Shown one piece after another: positions 62,177-64,000 of a DNA stretch of 64,000 nucleotides. This DNA comes from Futiania mangrovi (GTDB lineage Bacteria > Pseudomonadota > Alphaproteobacteria > Futianiales > Futianiaceae): NCBI RefSeq assembly GCF_024158125.1, contig NZ_JAMZFT010000003.1, positions 62,001 to 126,000 on the forward strand. Direction: 5' to 3'. The stretch's first letter is position 1. The number at the start of each line of letters is the position of its first letter. Below the pieces are notes generated by a model. The model had not been told where the DNA came from and ran no database searches. It saw only the letters and a program-made list of their open reading frames with translations. The position numbers and the translations under genes were made by a program.

Positions 62177-62764
62177 TCAGAGCGTGCGCATCCAGAATTG
62201 CATGGGTTTTTGCGTTTCCTCCGCATCGCCCACATCGCGCCAGCCGAACTGGCCGGCGAGCCCCGCCACAGGTGCATAGCCACGCTTTCGCCAGAAGGCA
62301 TCGAGCGGGGTATAGTCCGCTGGCCGCATCGGGTGATCGTCGGGCCGCACCACGGCGCAGAAGGTCGCGACGGAGCAACCGAGCGTGCGGGCGTGCGCCT
62401 CCCGCCGGTCGAAGAACGCATGGCCGATGCCGCGTCCCCGGTAGGCGGGCAGCAGCACGGACTCGCCGAAATAGAAGATCCCCTCGATGTCGTGGCCACG
62501 CTCCCGGAACGGCTGCACGAAGGCGTCCAACTGGCCCGCCATCGGCGCCCCCGTCGCCACGCCCACGATCCGGTCGCCGTCGAAAGCGCCGACGATCACC
62601 GCGCCATCCGCCGCGGCGAAACGGGCCACATAGCCCGCCTCATAGTCGAGCGTTCCCTCGTACAGATATGGAAAGTCTCGGAAAACCTCGATCCGCAGGC
62701 GCGCCAGGGCGGGCAGCGCGGCGGTGAGGTCCGCACCCGTCAGTGGCTCGACGCGCAGGCTCAT
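62177..62764 (-). CDS. GNAT family N-acetyltransferase
   Basis: A 195-residue acetyltransferase-fold protein. The acetyl-CoA-binding motif is ESVLLPAYRGRGIGHAFFDR (Q/R-x-x-G-x-G/A with R-G-R-G-I-G); the C-terminal FWRKRGYAPV and MQFWMRTL are typical. Substrate unknown. ATG at 62764; an open frame continues to 62962 without a ribosome site. It stands on its own, convergent with the DUF2852 gene and divergent from the transglycosylase-like gene. Confidence 0.9.
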   Translation of the reverse strand: MSLRVEPLTGADLTAALPALARLRIEVFRDFPYLYEGTLDYEAGYVARFAAADGAVIVGAFDGDRIVGVATGAPMAGQLDAFVQPFRERGHDIEGIFYFGESVLLPAYRGRGIGHAFFDRREAHARTLGCSVATFCAVVRPDDHPMRPADYTPLDAFWRKRGYAPVAGLAGQFGWRDVGDAEETQKPMQFWMRTL

Positions 62765-62931
62765 CGGCAGCCCTCCCTCTCTTCGCATCCCCTGCCAGTT
62801 CCGCATAACCCGACAGGCCGGGCGGCGAAAGCCCCAGTGCGGGAAGCCAACCCCGACTGTTTCATTCTTGCACACATACGACGGTATGGTGTTAACTGGC
62901 CGGTGGCTATTGGCGTACTGGGGAGTTTTCC

Positions 62932-63693
62932 ATGGCACAGCTTGGCGATATCGCGCCCGCACCGGCGGGACCGGATTTCACGAACGGAACGGATGGCGCG
63001 GACTTCACACTTCCGCCGGCGGAACCGGAGGCGCCCACGCGCACCTCGCGGTTTTCCGGGCTCACGGTGATGAACCCCGGCCAGCCGCCGGGCAATATCG
63101 GCACGATGACGCACCAGCTTGCCGGGCAATATGGCGTGAACCCGGAGTCCTATGGCCGGCTGGTGATGATCGAATCGACCGGCAATCCGGCTGCGCACAA
63201 CACCGGCACCGACGCCCGCGGCCTGACGCAGCTGACCCCGCCGATCCGCGCGAAATACGGCGCGGGCGACGGCTTCGACGCGCACACGAACCTGCGGGCG
63301 GGCCTCGACTTCATCACCGGCGACGTGCTGCCATCCCTGTCTGCGGCGACGGGCATCCCGCAGAACGAACTGACGGCCGTGCACGTCTACCTGTCGCACC
63401 AGCAGGGCGCGACCGGCGGACCGCTGCTGATCAATGCGGCGAACGCCGACGATCCGCGCCCCGCATGGCAAGTGCTGCAGGAGGGCGTGAACGACCTGCG
63501 CCGGGAATGGGGCAGACCGCTGATGACCGCGGAACAGGCGCAGGCGACCATCCGCCGCAATCTGCCGCCCGAAGTGCGCGACCAGACCGCCACGATCACC
63601 GCGGGCGATTATGTGGACATCTGGACGCAGAAGTTCGGGGAGCCGGCCGCCTCCACCCCCTTCCTCGCGCAGGGGGCGAACGCGGGCACTTAA
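62932..63693 (+). CDS. Lytic-transglycosylase-like (SLT domain) protein without signal peptide
   Basis: A 253-residue protein with a low-complexity, Pro/acidic N-terminal tail (1-55) and an SLT/lysozyme-like domain (about 60-200). The catalytic glutamate sits in YGRLVMIESTGNPAAHN (Glu81), followed by ARGLTQLTP, the usual GLMQ-type motif. There is no signal peptide or membrane helix, as in phage-type, flagellar or type III/IV system transglycosylases, which are exported by other routes. No such system is in the window. A terminator hairpin follows. Confidence 0.82.
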   Translation: MAQLGDIAPAPAGPDFTNGTDGADFTLPPAEPEAPTRTSRFSGLTVMNPGQPPGNIGTMTHQLAGQYGVNPESYGRLVMIESTGNPAAHNTGTDARGLTQLTPPIRAKYGAGDGFDAHTNLRAGLDFITGDVLPSLSAATGIPQNELTAVHVYLSHQQGATGGPLLINAANADDPRPAWQVLQEGVNDLRREWGRPLMTAEQAQATIRRNLPPEVRDQTATITAGDYVDIWTQKFGEPAASTPFLAQGANAGT

Positions 63694-63716
63694 CCCCCTG
63701 CCTCATCCGACAGAAC

Positions 63717-63740
63717 GGGGCGGCCCCCAGGGGCCGCCCC
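63717..63740. terminator. GC-rich hairpin after the transglycosylase-like gene
   Basis: Perfect 11-bp inverted repeat GGGGCGGCCCC/GGGGCCGCCCC with only two bases between the arms, 24 bases after the stop codon and followed by TGCTTGCGTTTG. This is a likely intrinsic terminator for the plus-strand gene, although the U-tract is poor. Confidence 0.65.
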
Positions 63741-63811
63741 TGCTTGCGTTTGCGGGCTGCCAGCGCTTGCGCTATGAGGCAGCAGGACCGCACACGACCA
63801 GGAGCCGGAGC

Positions 63812-64000
63812 ATGGACGACCTCGCCCTTCTCGTCGACCTGCACCGGGAGGGCGCGCGCCAGGGACCCGGCGGAGACGCGGAAACGCGCCTTGCCATCGC
63901 GCTGTCGGGCCTGCGGTCAGGCCGGAACCTGAAGATCGCCGACATCGGCTGCGGCACGGGCGCATCGGCGCGCATACTCGCGCGCGACCTCGATGCGACG
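63812..64000 (+). CDS. SAM-dependent methyltransferase (partial, continues past the window)
   Basis: Only the first 63 codons are in the window. SAM motif I is clear: KIADIGCGTGASARILARDL at about residues 42-61, preceded by a helical N-terminus. The ATG at 63812 has GGAG upstream (GGAGCCGGAGC). It may act on small molecules, but nothing more can be said from this part. Confidence 0.8.
   Translation, partial: MDDLALLVDLHREGARQGPGGDAETRLAIALSGLRSGRNLKIADIGCGTGASARILARDLDAT

Overview
The window is a gene-dense, high-GC chromosomal segment, most consistent with an alphaproteobacterium. The evidence is a PleC/DivJ-style histidine kinase with a perfect CtrA consensus (TTAA-N7-TTAA) in front of it, a DUF6456 gene overlapping a DnaA-domain-IV protein, DUF2852 and DUF882 proteins, a phasin with twin TGCAnTGCA promoter sites, an FnrL/FixK-type box, and a tRNA-Ile2(CAU) of alphaproteobacterial form. 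Order and genus cannot be fixed from the sequence. No insertion sequence, prophage, CRISPR array or rRNA was seen.

Layout. 0.1-9.9 kb: NADP-malic enzyme, pyrophosphatase, phasin, a BrkB-type membrane protein, a secreted animal-type heme peroxidase with a PEP-CTERM-like tail, and a sensor kinase. 10-14.4 kb: DMT exporter, BLUF blue-light sensor and a large periplasmic-sensor PAS kinase. 14.2-17 kb: a regulatory island around an XRE repressor, with near-identical TACG-N5-CGTA operators on both sides, a DnaA-domain-IV protein, DUF6456 and a Tat-exported DUF882 peptidase. 17-25.8 kb: pyrF with a degenerate iron-ADH homologue and a thioesterase, FAH-family hydrolase, gamma-carbonic anhydrase, a split nitrile-hydratase beta subunit without its catalytic alpha subunit, MarC, an EAL protein and a 3-hydroxyisobutyrate dehydrogenase homologue. 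25.8-38 kb: DMT transporter, DgkA, acyl-CoA ligase, universal stress protein with an FNR-type box, SDR, acyl-CoA dehydrogenase, MaoC-like hydratase, Zn-ADH and an ADP-forming acyl-CoA ligase/acetyltransferase fusion; these look like acyl-CoA and alcohol catabolism.

38-52.6 kb: a BigR/SqrR-like ArsR regulator, asnB-type asparagine synthetase, site-2 protease with CBS domains, Ldh-family dehydrogenase, methyltransferase, TAXI-type TRAP transporter, enol-lactonase-like hydrolase with an MFS transporter, two SDRs, a secreted beta-helix protein and a membrane-anchored nuclease. 53-55.6 kb: complete modABC molybdate importer. 55.7-64 kb: CoA transferase, enoyl-CoA hydratase, LysE exporter, DUF169 protein, a DECR-like SDR, tRNA-Ile2, TetR regulator with a nearby perfect palindrome upstream of a DUF2852 gene, GNAT, a transglycosylase-like protein, and the start of a methyltransferase running off the end.

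Most of the content is housekeeping and lipid/organic-acid metabolism. The least explained parts are the XRE/DnaA-IV operator island (14.2-16.3 kb), the orphan split nitrile-hydratase beta pair (22.1-22.7 kb) and several sharp palindromes in promoters. All functions are assigned by reading motifs and family resemblance; no database search was run.
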